A stretch of DNA of 64,000 nucleotides from Porphyrobacter sp. AAP60 (GTDB lineage: Bacteria > Pseudomonadota > Alphaproteobacteria > Sphingomonadales > Sphingomonadaceae): NCBI RefSeq assembly GCF_001296025.1, contig NZ_LJHV01000023.1:186001-250000 (forward strand). The letters are read 5' to 3'. Numbering within the stretch: position 1 is the stretch's first letter; the number at the start of each line of letters is the position of its first letter. Below, piece after piece: positions 9,543 through 18,648 of this stretch. The position numbers were made by a program, and so were the translations under genes. The notes under the pieces are model-generated. The model ran no database searches. It was not told the DNA's origin and saw only the letters and a list, made by a program, of their open reading frames with translations.

Positions 9543-11079
9543 TTCCATGGAGTCCGGGCGTACCCCCCAGCAAGCGGACAAGCCCCGCGACTGGGCCGGT
9601 GCGCTCGGTTCCAACCCTGCGCCCACCGCAGATCCGGCAGAGGCCGGGTTCATGGGCGCCGCGCTGTATGAAAAGGGCAAGACGATCCACAACAAGCGGA
9701 TCGACGGCCCCTTCCGGCGCTTCAAGTGGCTGGTGATGCTGGTGACGCTGGCGATCTATTACATCACCCCGTGGATCCGCTGGGATCGCGGGCCTTACGC
9801 GCCGGATCAGGCCGTGCTGATCGATCTTGCCCATCGCCGGTTCTACATGTTCGATATCGAAATCTGGCCGCACGAGTTTTACTTCGTCGCCGGAATGCTG
9901 ATCATGGCCGGTATCGGCCTGTTCCTCGTCACCAGCGCCGTTGGCCGTGCATGGTGCGGCTATGCCTGCCCGCAAACGGTGTGGACCGATGTGTTCCAGC
10001 ATGTCGACCGCTTCTTCGATGGTGATCGCAATGCGCGGATGCGGCTGGACAAGGCGCCATGGACGGCATCCAAGATCGCGCGGCGCAGCGCCAAATGGGC
10101 GGTCTATCTCGCCATCGCCTTCTGGACCGGCGGCGCATGGATCATGTATTTTGCCGACGCGCCGACGCTGACGGTGGATTTCTGGACGGGTGAGGCCGCT
10201 CCCGTCGCCTATGCCACTGTCGCGATCCTCACCGGTACCACCTTCTGGCTGGGCGGGTTCATGCGCGAACAGGTGTGCATCTACATGTGCCCCTGGCCGC
10301 GCATCCAGACCGCGATGCTGGACGAGAAATCGTTGATCGTCACCTACAAGGACTGGCGCGGCGAACAGCGCGGCAGCCTGAAGAAAGCGGCCAAGAACCC
10401 CGAAGCCTACGGCGACTGCATCGATTGCCTGCAATGCGTTGCAGTCTGCCCCACCGGGGTCGATATCCGCGAAGGCCAGCAGATCGGCTGCATCACCTGC
10501 GGGCTGTGCATCGACGCCTGCGACAAAGTCATGGCCGAAGTCGGCCGCCCGCGCGGGCTGATCGATTATGCCACGCTTGACCAGTGCGAGGCAGAAAGCG
10601 CGGGCGCGCCTGCCACCCCTGCATGGAAGGCGCTGCTGCGCCCGCGGGTGTTCATCTATTTCGGCGTCTGGGCGGCGATTGGCGCGGGTCTGCTGTTCAT
10701 GCTCGGCACCCGCACCCACACCGATCTGACCGTATCGCCCGATCGCAACCCGCCCTTCATGCTGTTGAAGGATGGTTCGGTGCGCAACGCCTACACCCTG
10801 CGCCTGCGCAATATGGAGGCCCGCCCGCGCGATATGGAGGTCGCCCTTGTCGGCCTGCCCAGTGGCGCAGTGATGTGGACGGAATCGGTCAGCATGGAAA
10901 ATGCCGCCCCCGTGCAGGTCATCGACGTCAACGCCAACGAAACCAAAATCGTGCGCGCCTATGTGCTGCTGCCTGAGGGCGCGAGCGCCGACGCCTTCAC
11001 CTTCCGCCTGACCAGCCTTGACGAACAGCGCGAGACCGATCTTGCCGAAACCACCTTTGCCATGCCGGGGAACGAATGA
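9532..11079 (+). CDS. ccoG: cbb3 oxidase assembly protein CcoG (FixG), membrane ferredoxin-like
   Basis: 515 residues from the ATG at 9532 (a second ATG follows at once). Membrane spans alternate with Cys clusters: CGYACPQTVW at about 142, then CIDCLQCVAVCPTGV (about 295) and CITCGLCIDAC (about 320), a pair of 4Fe-4S ferredoxin motifs. A C-terminal Ig-like FixG domain follows. CcoG is thought to reduce Cu(II) to Cu(I) for delivery to the oxidase. Overlaps ccoP upstream and ccoH downstream. Confidence 0.96.
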   Translation: MMADSMESGRTPQQADKPRDWAGALGSNPAPTADPAEAGFMGAALYEKGKTIHNKRIDGPFRRFKWLVMLVTLAIYYITPWIRWDRGPYAPDQAVLIDLAHRRFYMFDIEIWPHEFYFVAGMLIMAGIGLFLVTSAVGRAWCGYACPQTVWTDVFQHVDRFFDGDRNARMRLDKAPWTASKIARRSAKWAVYLAIAFWTGGAWIMYFADAPTLTVDFWTGEAAPVAYATVAILTGTTFWLGGFMREQVCIYMCPWPRIQTAMLDEKSLIVTYKDWRGEQRGSLKKAAKNPEAYGDCIDCLQCVAVCPTGVDIREGQQIGCITCGLCIDACDKVMAEVGRPRGLIDYATLDQCEAESAGAPATPAWKALLRPRVFIYFGVWAAIGAGLLFMLGTRTHTDLTVSPDRNPPFMLLKDGSVRNAYTLRLRNMEARPRDMEVALVGLPSGAVMWTESVSMENAAPVQVIDVNANETKIVRAYVLLPEGASADAFTFRLTSLDEQRETDLAETTFAMPGNE

Positions 11080-11534
11080 TGACAAGCAAAAGCAAAGCCT
11101 TCACCGGAAAGCACATGGCGGCGGTGTTCCTTGGCGGATTTGCCATCGTGATCGCGGTCAACCTGTACATGGCTTCGCACGCGGTCGGCGGGTTTCACGG
11201 CACGGTGGTCGATAACTCCTATGTCGCCAGCCAGAAATACAACGGCTGGCTGGCCAAGGCCGAAGCATCGAAAGCGCTCGGCTGGCAAGCGGTGCCGGAA
11301 CGGCGGGCGGACGGGCGCGTGGTGCTGGAAACGCTGGGCCTTCCCGCAAGCGCGACCATCACTGCCGAGGCCGAGCGCCCGCTGGGGACACGCGATACCG
11401 CCGCGCTGACCTTCGCTGATCAGGGCGGAGGGCGCTGGATCTCTGCCGAGACAATCGGCGAAGGCCGCTGGCAATTGCGCATGGCAATCCGTGCGGGGGA
11501 TGCAGCATGGGCCGGGGAAAGCGAAGTGCGATGA
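11076..11534 (+). CDS. ccoH: FixH/CcoH family protein
   Basis: 152 residues with one N-terminal membrane span (HMAAVFLGGFAIVIAVNLYMA) and the family motif VVDNSYVASQKYNGWLA. The rest is periplasmic and beta-rich. FixH/CcoH is needed for stable assembly of cbb3 oxidase and works with CcoI. ATGA overlaps on both sides indicate tight translational coupling. Confidence 0.95.
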   Translation: MMTSKSKAFTGKHMAAVFLGGFAIVIAVNLYMASHAVGGFHGTVVDNSYVASQKYNGWLAKAEASKALGWQAVPERRADGRVVLETLGLPASATITAEAERPLGTRDTAALTFADQGGGRWISAETIGEGRWQLRMAIRAGDAAWAGESEVR

Positions 11535-13657
11535 ACGCCCCTGCCGCCATCAACGCTGACGCGGCGCGCACGTTCGCCACCAGCCGCTTTACCGTGCCGG
11601 GGATGAAGTGCGCGGGCTGCATCGGCAAGATCGAGCGTGAATTGCCCAAGGTTGACGGGATTATCACCGCGCGCGCCAATTTCTCGGCCAAGCGGGTGGC
11701 GATCAGCCATGATCCCGCGCTGGGCGAGGATGCGCTGGTTGCCGCGCTGCTCGGCCTCGGCTTCGAAGCGGCCCCGGTGTCCGAAAACCCGATGGGGGTG
11801 GAGGATGCCGAGCGCAAACGCCTGTCGCGCGCGCTGGGTGTTGCGGGCTTTGGCATGATGAACGTGATGCTGCTTTCGGTCAGCATCTGGTCGGGCGCGG
11901 AGGGGACGACGCGGGATCTGTTCCACTGGCTTTCGGCGCTGATCGCGCTGCCGGTGATCGCCTATTCGGGGCGGCCCTTTTTCGCCAGCGCATGGATGGC
12001 GCTGAGCCACAGGCGTACCAATATGGACGTGCCGATCAGCATCGGCGTGATCCTGGCGACCTGCCTTTCGCTTTACGAAACCATCACCGGCGGCGGGCAC
12101 GCCTATTTCGAAAGCGCGGTGATGCTATTGTTCTTCCTGCTGGCGGGCCGCGCGCTGGATGCCGAAATGCGCACGCGCACTCGCGCAGGGATCGGTGCGT
12201 TGCTGGGGCGGATGGGCAAGAGCGCATCCGTGATCGGCCCCGATGGTTCGACCCGCCGGGTCGCTGCCAAAGACCTTGAACCCGGAATGCTGGTGCTGGT
12301 CGCCGCAGGCGAAGCGCTGGCCGCAGATGGCGAAGTGACAGACGGCACAAGCGCGATCGACAACGCCATGCTGACCGGCGAAAGCGCGCCCGAGCCTGCC
12401 GGGCCTGGCAGCGTGGTGCACGCGGGCGCGATCAACCTGTCCGCCCCCTTGCGCATCCGCCTGACCCGCGTGGCCGAAGACACCGCTATCGCCGAAATCG
12501 CCCGGTTGATGGACGAGGCCGGACAATCGCGCAGCACCTATGTCCGCATCGCCGACCGCGCCAGCCGCCTTTATGCGCCGGTGGTGCACAGCCTCGCCGC
12601 ATTGGCCTTCGTCGGCTGGATGATTGCGGGCGCGGGCGTGCACCAGTCGCTTACCATCGCGATTGCCGTCCTCATCATCACCTGCCCCTGCGCCATGGGT
12701 CTGGCCGTGCCCGCCGCACAGGTGGTGGCGAGCGGCGCGCTGTTGCGGCGCGGATTGCTGGTAAAGGACGGCAGCGCGCTGGAACGCCTCGCCGAATGCG
12801 ACATTGCGCTGTTTGACAAGACCGGCACCCTGACCCTTGGCGAGCCGCGTGCGGATACTGGCGCGCTGGATGCGCAGGAGAGAAGCGTCGCGCTTGGTCT
12901 CGCGCAAGCCAGCCGCCATCCGCTCAGCCGGGGTCTCGCAGCGGCGCTGCTGCGCGAAGGCGTGGTGCCTGCGGTGATCGCCGATGTGCGCGAGGTTAGC
13001 GGCGCGGGACTGACCGGGCGCTGGCAGGGTATGGACGTCGCGCTCGAACGGCCCGAAGGCGAGGTGCTGAACCTCGCCACACGGCTGAGGATCGGCAAGC
13101 ACCTGCAAACCATCACCTTCGCCGATCCGCTGCGCGCCGATGCCGCCGCGACCATCGCCGCCTTGCAGGCCGAGGGGATCGGCGCCAGCATCCTGTCGGG
13201 CGACCGCGCAGCGCCGGTGGCACGCGCGGCGCAGGAACTGGGGCTTGCATCAGTTGCCGAAGCCAGCCCGCAGGCGAAACTCGCCGCGCTGGAGGCCCTG
13301 AAAACAGCTGGCCGCCGCCCGCTGATGGTGGGGGATGGGCTCAATGATGGCCCCGCGCTGGCTGCCGCCCATGCCTCGATCGCGCCCGGCACCGCGTCCG
13401 ACGCGAGCCAGCAGGCCGCCGACGCGGTGTTCATCGGTGAGGCGCTGATGCCGGTCGCGCTGGCGGTACGGGTGGCGAAGGCCACGATGAGGATCGTGCG
13501 GCAGAACTTCGGCTTTTCGATCGCCTACAACATCCTCGCCGTGCCGCTCGCCCTGTTCGGCCTCGTCACGCCGTTGATTGCCGCGATTGCCATGTCGGTC
13601 AGCTCGCTGGTGGTGGTTGCCAATTCGCTGCGCCTCGCACGGAGCGCCAGGGCATGA
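11531..13657 (+). CDS. ccoI: Copper-exporting P1B-type ATPase for cbb3 oxidase assembly
   Basis: 708 residues from the ATG at 11531 (MNAPAAINAD), which overlaps the ccoH stop. It has an N-terminal metal-binding domain with GMKCAGCIGKIE (about 25-36), the membrane CPC motif in CPCAMGLAVP (about 385), the phosphorylation site DKTGTLT (about 430) and the hinge motif GDGLNDGPAL (about 600). In the FixI/CcoI branch the pump moves copper outward to supply the CuB centre of CcoN. Confidence 0.97.
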   Translation: MNAPAAINADAARTFATSRFTVPGMKCAGCIGKIERELPKVDGIITARANFSAKRVAISHDPALGEDALVAALLGLGFEAAPVSENPMGVEDAERKRLSRALGVAGFGMMNVMLLSVSIWSGAEGTTRDLFHWLSALIALPVIAYSGRPFFASAWMALSHRRTNMDVPISIGVILATCLSLYETITGGGHAYFESAVMLLFFLLAGRALDAEMRTRTRAGIGALLGRMGKSASVIGPDGSTRRVAAKDLEPGMLVLVAAGEALAADGEVTDGTSAIDNAMLTGESAPEPAGPGSVVHAGAINLSAPLRIRLTRVAEDTAIAEIARLMDEAGQSRSTYVRIADRASRLYAPVVHSLAALAFVGWMIAGAGVHQSLTIAIAVLIITCPCAMGLAVPAAQVVASGALLRRGLLVKDGSALERLAECDIALFDKTGTLTLGEPRADTGALDAQERSVALGLAQASRHPLSRGLAAALLREGVVPAVIADVREVSGAGLTGRWQGMDVALERPEGEVLNLATRLRIGKHLQTITFADPLRADAAATIAALQAEGIGASILSGDRAAPVARAAQELGLASVAEASPQAKLAALEALKTAGRRPLMVGDGLNDGPALAAAHASIAPGTASDASQQAADAVFIGEALMPVALAVRVAKATMRIVRQNFGFSIAYNILAVPLALFGLVTPLIAAIAMSVSSLVVVANSLRLARSARA

Positions 13658-13806
13658 CCGGCCTCGCTATCCTCATCCCCATCGCGCTCGGCATGGGCCT
13701 GATCGGCCTTGGCGCCTTCTTCTGGTCGATGAAGGACGGGCAGTATGAAGACATGGACGGCGCGGCCAACCGCATCCTGATTGATGAGGAGGACGAGCCG
13801 GTATGA
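13654..13806 (+). CDS. ccoS: cbb3 oxidase maturation protein CcoS
   Basis: 50 residues: MTGLAILIPIALGMGLIGLG..., one membrane span, then the family-diagnostic FFWSMKDGQYEDMDGAANRIL and an acidic tail. CcoS is required for cofactor insertion into the oxidase. It overlaps ccoI (ATGA) and the next small gene. Confidence 0.95.
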   Translation: MTGLAILIPIALGMGLIGLGAFFWSMKDGQYEDMDGAANRILIDEEDEPV

Positions 13807-14033
13807 CATCCCTCCCCTTCGCACTGCTCGCACTGATCCCGGTGATGATCGGCCCCCTGCCCGTTCAGGCCGAAACGATCACCGCCAAGCTGTGCAACGG
13901 CGGCACCATCACCATTCCGCTGGGTGATGGCGAGGCTCCCGTGCAGGACGAGAACTGCCACCCCAAAGGCTGTCATGCCGGCAGCTGCCGCGAGGATAAA
14001 CTTGGCAAATTGATTTCGCGCAAAGACGGGTGA
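13803..14033 (+). CDS. Small exported Cys/His-rich protein of unknown function
   Basis: 76 residues. A signal peptide (MTSLPFALLALIPVMIGPLPVQA|E) leaves about 53 mature residues with four Cys: one in KLCNGG and three in ENCHPKGCHAGSCRED, the last group including two His. The spacing C-x4-C-x4-C with intervening His could bind a metal or form disulfides. It starts in the stop of ccoS (ATGA), so it is made with the cbb3 assembly proteins. A periplasmic copper or haem-maturation role is possible but is only an inference from position and residues. Confidence 0.75.
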   Translation: MTSLPFALLALIPVMIGPLPVQAETITAKLCNGGTITIPLGDGEAPVQDENCHPKGCHAGSCREDKLGKLISRKDG

Positions 14034-14058
14034 CGGCCGGGGCGCTTTAAGCGCACTC

Positions 14059-15369
14059 ATGTGGACATACATTCCAGAACTCCTCGCCAAGCCGGTGCCG
14101 CGTTACACCAGCTACCCCACCGCTGCCGATTTCGGCCCGCTGGCAGAAGGTGCGATCGAAAGCGCCATTGCCGCAGCGGACGGGGACGTCTCGCTTTACC
14201 TCCACATCCCATTTTGCGAACAAATCTGCTATTATTGCGGCTGCAACACCGGGGCATCGGGCAAGCGTGCGCGGGTGGAAACCTATCTGGCCGCGCTGCA
14301 TCAGGAAATCGCCACGGTCGCCAGCCTGCTGCCCCCCGCCGCCCGTGTGAGCCGCATCGCCTTTGGCGGCGGCAGCCCCAACGCGATTGCCCCGGGCGAA
14401 TTCATGGCGCTGGTGGACGCGCTCCACGCCCATTTCCCGCTTTACGCCCCCGCATGGTCGATCGAACTCGATCCGCGCAGTCTGACAGCAGAGTGGAGCC
14501 ATGTGATCGGCGAGACAGGCATCACCCGCGCCAGCATGGGGGTGCAGACCTTCGCTGCCCATTGCCAGAAAGCCATCGGGCGCGAACAGCCCGCCGCCAT
14601 GATCTGCCGCAGCATCGATTGGCTGCGGAGCGGCGGTGTCACCTCGCTCAATTTCGATCTGATGTACGGCCTGCCGCACCAGACCACGGCCGATCTTGTC
14701 GACAGTCTGGAAATGACATCCAAGCTGGGGGCAGACCGGGTGGCGGTGTTCGGTTACGCCCACGTGCCGCATCTGGTGCCGCGCCAGAAAATGATCCCCG
14801 AAGCCGCCCTGCCCGGGGCCGAGGCCCGCTTTGCCATGGCAGCACAGGCCCACGCGTTTCTGACCGCGCATGGTTATGACGCGATCGGCTTCGATCACTT
14901 TGCCCTGCCGCATGATCCGATGGCGCGGGCAATGCGCGATGGTTCGCTGCGGCGCAATTTCCAGGGCTTCACCGATGATCCGGCCGAAGTGCTGATCGGC
15001 ATGGGATCGACCGCGATCAGCGGCTTTCCCGGCTTGCTCGCCCAAAACGACAAGCACAATGGCCGCTATCGCCAGCTATCGGGCGAAGGGCGGCTTTCAG
15101 CCAACCACGGCATCGCCCGCAGCGCGGCAGACCGGCTGCGCGGCAGCGTGATCGAGGCATTGTTGTGCCGCAACCAGGCCACGCTTTCACCCTGTCTGCT
15201 GGCCGAAGTGCAGGATCGGCTGGCCCCGTTCCTAACAGCAGGCCTTGCCACTCTTTCCGGTGACCGGCTGACCATCCTGCCCGGCGGCCTGCCCTATGCC
15301 CGCGTGATCGCATCGCTGTTCGACACTTACCGCGCCGTAACGCAGCGCAGTTTCAGTTCGGCGATCTGA
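14059..15369 (+). CDS. hemN: Oxygen-independent coproporphyrinogen III oxidase
   Basis: 436 residues, a radical-SAM enzyme converting coproporphyrinogen III to protoporphyrinogen IX without O2. The 4Fe-4S/SAM motif CEQICYYCGC lies at about 53-62 (C-x3-C-x2-C-x-C as in HemN). It is followed by the GGGSPN glycine motif, and the family N-terminus KPVPRYTSYPTA is present. It lies 25 bp after the cbb3 operon, so low-oxygen induction with the oxidase is probable. It feeds both haem and bacteriochlorophyll synthesis. Confidence 0.96.
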   Translation: MWTYIPELLAKPVPRYTSYPTAADFGPLAEGAIESAIAAADGDVSLYLHIPFCEQICYYCGCNTGASGKRARVETYLAALHQEIATVASLLPPAARVSRIAFGGGSPNAIAPGEFMALVDALHAHFPLYAPAWSIELDPRSLTAEWSHVIGETGITRASMGVQTFAAHCQKAIGREQPAAMICRSIDWLRSGGVTSLNFDLMYGLPHQTTADLVDSLEMTSKLGADRVAVFGYAHVPHLVPRQKMIPEAALPGAEARFAMAAQAHAFLTAHGYDAIGFDHFALPHDPMARAMRDGSLRRNFQGFTDDPAEVLIGMGSTAISGFPGLLAQNDKHNGRYRQLSGEGRLSANHGIARSAADRLRGSVIEALLCRNQATLSPCLLAEVQDRLAPFLTAGLATLSGDRLTILPGGLPYARVIASLFDTYRAVTQRSFSSAI

Positions 15370-15478
15370 TCCCCCCTCATCCTTGCCAGCGCGGCGCATT
15401 GCGCGGATAGTTTGCCGCAATTCGACAAGCGGCATTTCTAACGGGCGCGTATAGCCGCGTTTTGGGGGAGAAATTATC

Positions 15479-16846
15479 ATGGCAGTCAGCGATCACGTCG
15501 ACCTGAACGGGTTCATGGAGGGCGTGAAAAAACGCAATCCGCACCAGCCCGAATTCGTGCAGGCGGTGCAGGAAGTGGCCGAGGATATCTTCGGCTTCAT
15601 GGAGGACAAGGAAGAATACCATTCGGCCCAGATCCTGCGCCGGATTGCCGAGCCTGACCGTGTCGTCAGTTTCCGGGTCTGCTGGGAAGACGATAATGGC
15701 AATGTCCGCGTGCAGCGCGGCTGGCGGGTGCAGAACAACAACGCGATCGGGCCCTACAAGGGCGGCATCCGCTTCCATTCCAGCGTCAATGAAAGCGTGC
15801 TAAAGTTTCTGGCCTTCGAACAGACCTTCAAGAACGCGCTCACCGGCCTGCCGATGGGCGGCGGCAAGGGCGGTTCCAACTTCAACCCCAAAGGCAAAAG
15901 CGTGCGCGAGATCATGCGTTTCTGCCAGAGCTTCATGACCGAACTGTACCGCCATATCGGCCCCGATGTGGACGTGCCGGCGGGCGATATCGGCGTCGGC
16001 GCGCGCGAAATCGGCTATATGTTCGGGCAATATAAGCGCATCACCAACCACTGGAACGGGGTGCTGACCGGCAAGGGTCTGGAATGGGGCGGCAGCCTGA
16101 TCCGTACCGAGGCGACCGGATATGGCGCGGTCTATTTCCTCCAGAACATGTTGGCGACCAAGGACGAAACCCTTGAAGGCAAGACGGCGGTGATCTCCGG
16201 CAGCGGCAACGTGGCCACCCATGCAGCGGAAAAGATCGTGCAACTGGGCGGCAAGGTGCTGACCCTGTCGGATTCAGGCGGGTTCATCCATGATCCCGAT
16301 GGCATCGATCAGGAAAAAATCGACTGGGTGAAAAAGCACAAAACCTATCGGCGCGGGCGGATCGAGGAATATGTCGCCGAGTTTCCGAATGCGACCTTCC
16401 ACGAAGGCAAAACGCCGTGGGGCGTGCCCTGCGATGTCGCCCTGCCCTGCGCCACGCAGAACGAATTGCTGGGCGATGATGCCAGGCTGCTGGTCAAGAA
16501 CGGCTGCAAGGCGGTGTCCGAAGGCGCGAACATGCCGACCGATCTGGACGGGGTGCATGTCTTCAAGGAAGCCAAAACCCTCTACGCGCCGGGCAAGGCG
16601 TCCAACGCTGGCGGGGTTGCGGTATCGGGTCTGGAAATGAGCCAGAACTCCGAACGCCGGTCGTGGAAGGAAGATGAACTCCAGCAGATGCTGAAGGATA
16701 TCATGGCGGGCATCCACGATTCCTGCATCCGTTACGGCGATCAGGGCACCAAGGACGGGGAACGCTATATCGACTATGTGAAGGGCGCGAACATCGCAGG
16801 CTTCAAGAAAGTGGCCGATGCGATGCTGGCGTTCGGGGTCGTGTGA
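15479..16846 (+). CDS. gdhA: NADP-type glutamate dehydrogenase
   Basis: 455 residues, the size of the hexameric bacterial GdhA. It interconverts 2-oxoglutarate plus ammonium and glutamate. Signatures are GPYKGGIRFHSSVN, the catalytic-lysine stretch LPMGGGKGGSNF (about 123-134), the DVPAGDIGVG motif and the nucleotide-binding SGSGNVATHAAEK. The ATG follows a strong GGGGGAG ribosome site. It is preceded by a 109-bp gap and is probably a separate unit from hemN. Confidence 0.97.
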   Translation: MAVSDHVDLNGFMEGVKKRNPHQPEFVQAVQEVAEDIFGFMEDKEEYHSAQILRRIAEPDRVVSFRVCWEDDNGNVRVQRGWRVQNNNAIGPYKGGIRFHSSVNESVLKFLAFEQTFKNALTGLPMGGGKGGSNFNPKGKSVREIMRFCQSFMTELYRHIGPDVDVPAGDIGVGAREIGYMFGQYKRITNHWNGVLTGKGLEWGGSLIRTEATGYGAVYFLQNMLATKDETLEGKTAVISGSGNVATHAAEKIVQLGGKVLTLSDSGGFIHDPDGIDQEKIDWVKKHKTYRRGRIEEYVAEFPNATFHEGKTPWGVPCDVALPCATQNELLGDDARLLVKNGCKAVSEGANMPTDLDGVHVFKEAKTLYAPGKASNAGGVAVSGLEMSQNSERRSWKEDELQQMLKDIMAGIHDSCIRYGDQGTKDGERYIDYVKGANIAGFKKVADAMLAFGVV

Positions 16847-16866
16847 CAAGGCAGCGACGCAAACAA

Positions 16867-16902
16867 GGCCCTCGCGCTTCACAGGGCGCGGGAGCTTTTT
16901 TG
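16867..16902 (+). terminator. Probable terminator of gdhA
   Basis: An imperfect GC-rich stem (CTCGCGC against GCGCGGGAG, with a bulge) is followed by six T residues, 20-50 bp after the gdhA stop. The stem is not perfect, so confidence is moderate. Confidence 0.55.
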
Positions 16903-17001
16903 CGTTCAGCGAACGGCAGCCCCGGGGTATCGCGGGAAAAAAACCGCCGTTCGGGAATCGACCCCGTTGCGGAAATTTTCGGCATGCCTCAATTTAGTCC
17001 C

Positions 17002-17481
17002 ATGAAAATGGCAACGCCGACCTTTCTTCTTCTGCTTGCCCTTCTTGCGGCTTGCCAACAGCCTATCCAATCAGACGCAAACCGGGATGCTTCGCCGTCG
17101 CCTCCCTCGTCCCCACGGGCTGGGTCAGTCGCGGTCATCACCCTTACTGGAGAGTGGCGTGTCGCAGGGATCGACGGTCACTCAGTCGAAGAGCCGCTAG
17201 CGTTGTCGTTGACCGGAGACGATAATCAGCTTTGGTGGCAGCCACGGTGCGCGAGGATGGCGCGGGCATATCGCATTGATGGTCAGTCAATTGCATTCGG
17301 ATCAACCGAGCCGCCGCCACGAGCGGGGGAGCTTCCTCCGCCCGTTTGCGCCATTGGATTACCGCCGCAGCTCGACGATGTGTTTCGTGCACTTGACGAT
17401 GCGGAAAGCATCGCCCGATCGCCAAGCAATGGCGTTCTGATTTCGGGACCCAATCACAGCCTGCTGCTGTTCTCGCAATAG
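17002..17481 (+). CDS. Small lipoprotein of unknown function
   Basis: 159 residues from the ATG at 17002. The start MKMATPTFLLLLALLAAC has a lipoprotein signal with lipobox LLAAC, and the frame upstream of this ATG looks non-coding. The mature part begins with a low-complexity Ser/Pro/Ala linker, then a beta-rich segment with TLTGEWRVAGIDGHSVEEPLA, resembling the META/HslJ style of small lipoprotein domain. A similar motif, G-x-W-x-V-x-x-I-x-G, is common there. Three further Cys/Trp-rich turns follow. The function is unknown; the location is at the left edge of the accessory region. Confidence 0.7.
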   Translation: MKMATPTFLLLLALLAACQQPIQSDANRDASPSPPSSPRAGSVAVITLTGEWRVAGIDGHSVEEPLALSLTGDDNQLWWQPRCARMARAYRIDGQSIAFGSTEPPPRAGELPPPVCAIGLPPQLDDVFRALDDAESIARSPSNGVLISGPNHSLLLFSQ

Positions 17482-17545
17482 GGTCAACGAGGCTCTGTCT
17501 GGAAACCACCCACTTGTTGCCGGTTTGGTGAACGTCGGACATCGA

Positions 17546-17579
17546 CAAAAGCGGCCATCGGAGCTCGCCCGACGGCCGC
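17546..17579 (-). terminator. Rho-independent terminator for the integrase remnant
   Basis: On the minus strand an 11-bp stem GCGGCCGTCGG / CCGATGGCCGC (one G-T wobble, 7-nt loop) is followed by TTTT. It lies right after the recombinase stop codon. Confidence 0.75.
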
Positions 17580-17587
17580 CAGCATTG

Positions 17588-18124
17588 TCAGATCTCGATG
17601 CGCTCCGCTAGGACAAGAGCATCCTCCACGTCGACCCCGAGATATCGGACTGTGTTCTCGATCTTGGAGTGGCCGGGCAAAATTTGGACCGCTCGCAGAT
17701 TTCCGGTTGTTCGGTAGATCATGGCCGCCTTGGTGCGCTGCATGGAGTGGGTGCCGTAGTATTCCCGCCGCAACCCGACCGCAGTGACCCATTCATCGAC
17801 GAGGCGAGCATACTGCCGCGTGCTCATTGGTTGGCCGGAACGGATCCTGCTTGGGAACACGAAATCATCGATGGTGCCACCCCGCCGCACCAGCCATGTT
17901 GCGAGGCTCGAGCGGGTGTCCGCCGTAACTTCGAAATGCACGGGTCGTCCGGTCTTGCGCTGAATGATCATCGCGCGGTCGCGGAGACGCTCCTCGCGAT
18001 CAAGGAAGAACCGGATCGCCCAAATTTGCTTTTGGGCGAGCGGCCGCTTGGTGCCGACGGTTCTGCCAGCATTCCACGAAACCCGGTTCTGCATGGCCGG
18101 GTCGAGGTGTGAGTAGGTCATCAT
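17588..18124 (-). pseudogene. Tyrosine recombinase/integrase, catalytically defective remnant
   Basis: The open frame from the ATG at 18124 (preceded by GGAGAAAG) has the C-terminal catalytic half of a phage-type integrase: STRQYARLVDEWVTAVGLRR, GTHSMQRTKAAMIY, LPGHSKIENTVRYLGVDVEDAL. The nucleophile Tyr in TVRYLG is present. Two key losses are visible. The H-x-x-R box reads HSMQ, so the second catalytic Arg is Gln. Also, the segment that normally follows LRDRA and carries the first catalytic Arg (about 30 residues in relatives I know) is missing in frame, LRDRA running straight into MIIQRKTGRPV. The reading frame is open, but activity is unlikely. Confidence 0.8.
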
Positions 18125-18312
18125 CTTTCTCCATGGCCTTGATTGGCCAAGAGGAAAGAACGGGCAACGACCCGGCCACATCGCCTTAGCGCTGCAAAGG
18201 CAGCGTGATAAAGGGCTCTGGTGCCTGAGGCTCGCACATGCAAAAGGGCAGCTTTGGGGATCCCGATGCGCGCCCGCTTATGACCAAAGATGGGTGGAAA
18301 TCGGACGAAAGT

Positions 18313-18648
18313 TTACCAGCCCTCGCCCGACCTCACAAAGTCTCCAAGCTCTGACCGCCAGTTTTCACCTGTTGCGTGACGGAGCCGTTTACGAAGTTGG
18401 GTTTCTACCTCCTGCGGATCGAAGCGCAGGACGATCAGCTTTCGACCACTCCAAAGGCTCGAATGCTTCTCGACTTCTTTTATAAGCCAAGCGACAGAGC
18501 ACACATCAAAGTAGTAGTCCGAGAAGTCTTCACTGCCCACTGAGCCTATAAGTGCCCGGACATGAATGCAGAACTCGGCTGTCGTCGGAATCACGTCAGA
18601 GAGAGGGATGCCATCGTCCGTGGTAATAGCTCGTAGCTCTGCTTGCAT
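18313..18648 (-). CDS. Imm8-like immunity protein, orphan
   Basis: 111 residues from the internal ATG at 18648 (MQAELRAITTDDGIPLSDVIP); upstream frame is Arg/Cys-rich and looks non-coding. The pattern of an early acidic-residue, Pro-flanked segment, FCIHVRALIGSVGSEDFSDYYFDVC, a short AWL helix, then SGRKLIVLRFD and a C-terminal helix resembles the Imm8 family of polymorphic-toxin immunity proteins. No toxin gene is adjacent, so it is an orphan or a relic. The family call is from memory of the pattern and is moderate. Confidence 0.6.
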   Translation of the reverse strand: MQAELRAITTDDGIPLSDVIPTTAEFCIHVRALIGSVGSEDFSDYYFDVCSVAWLIKEVEKHSSLWSGRKLIVLRFDPQEVETQLRKRLRHATGENWRSELGDFVRSGEGW

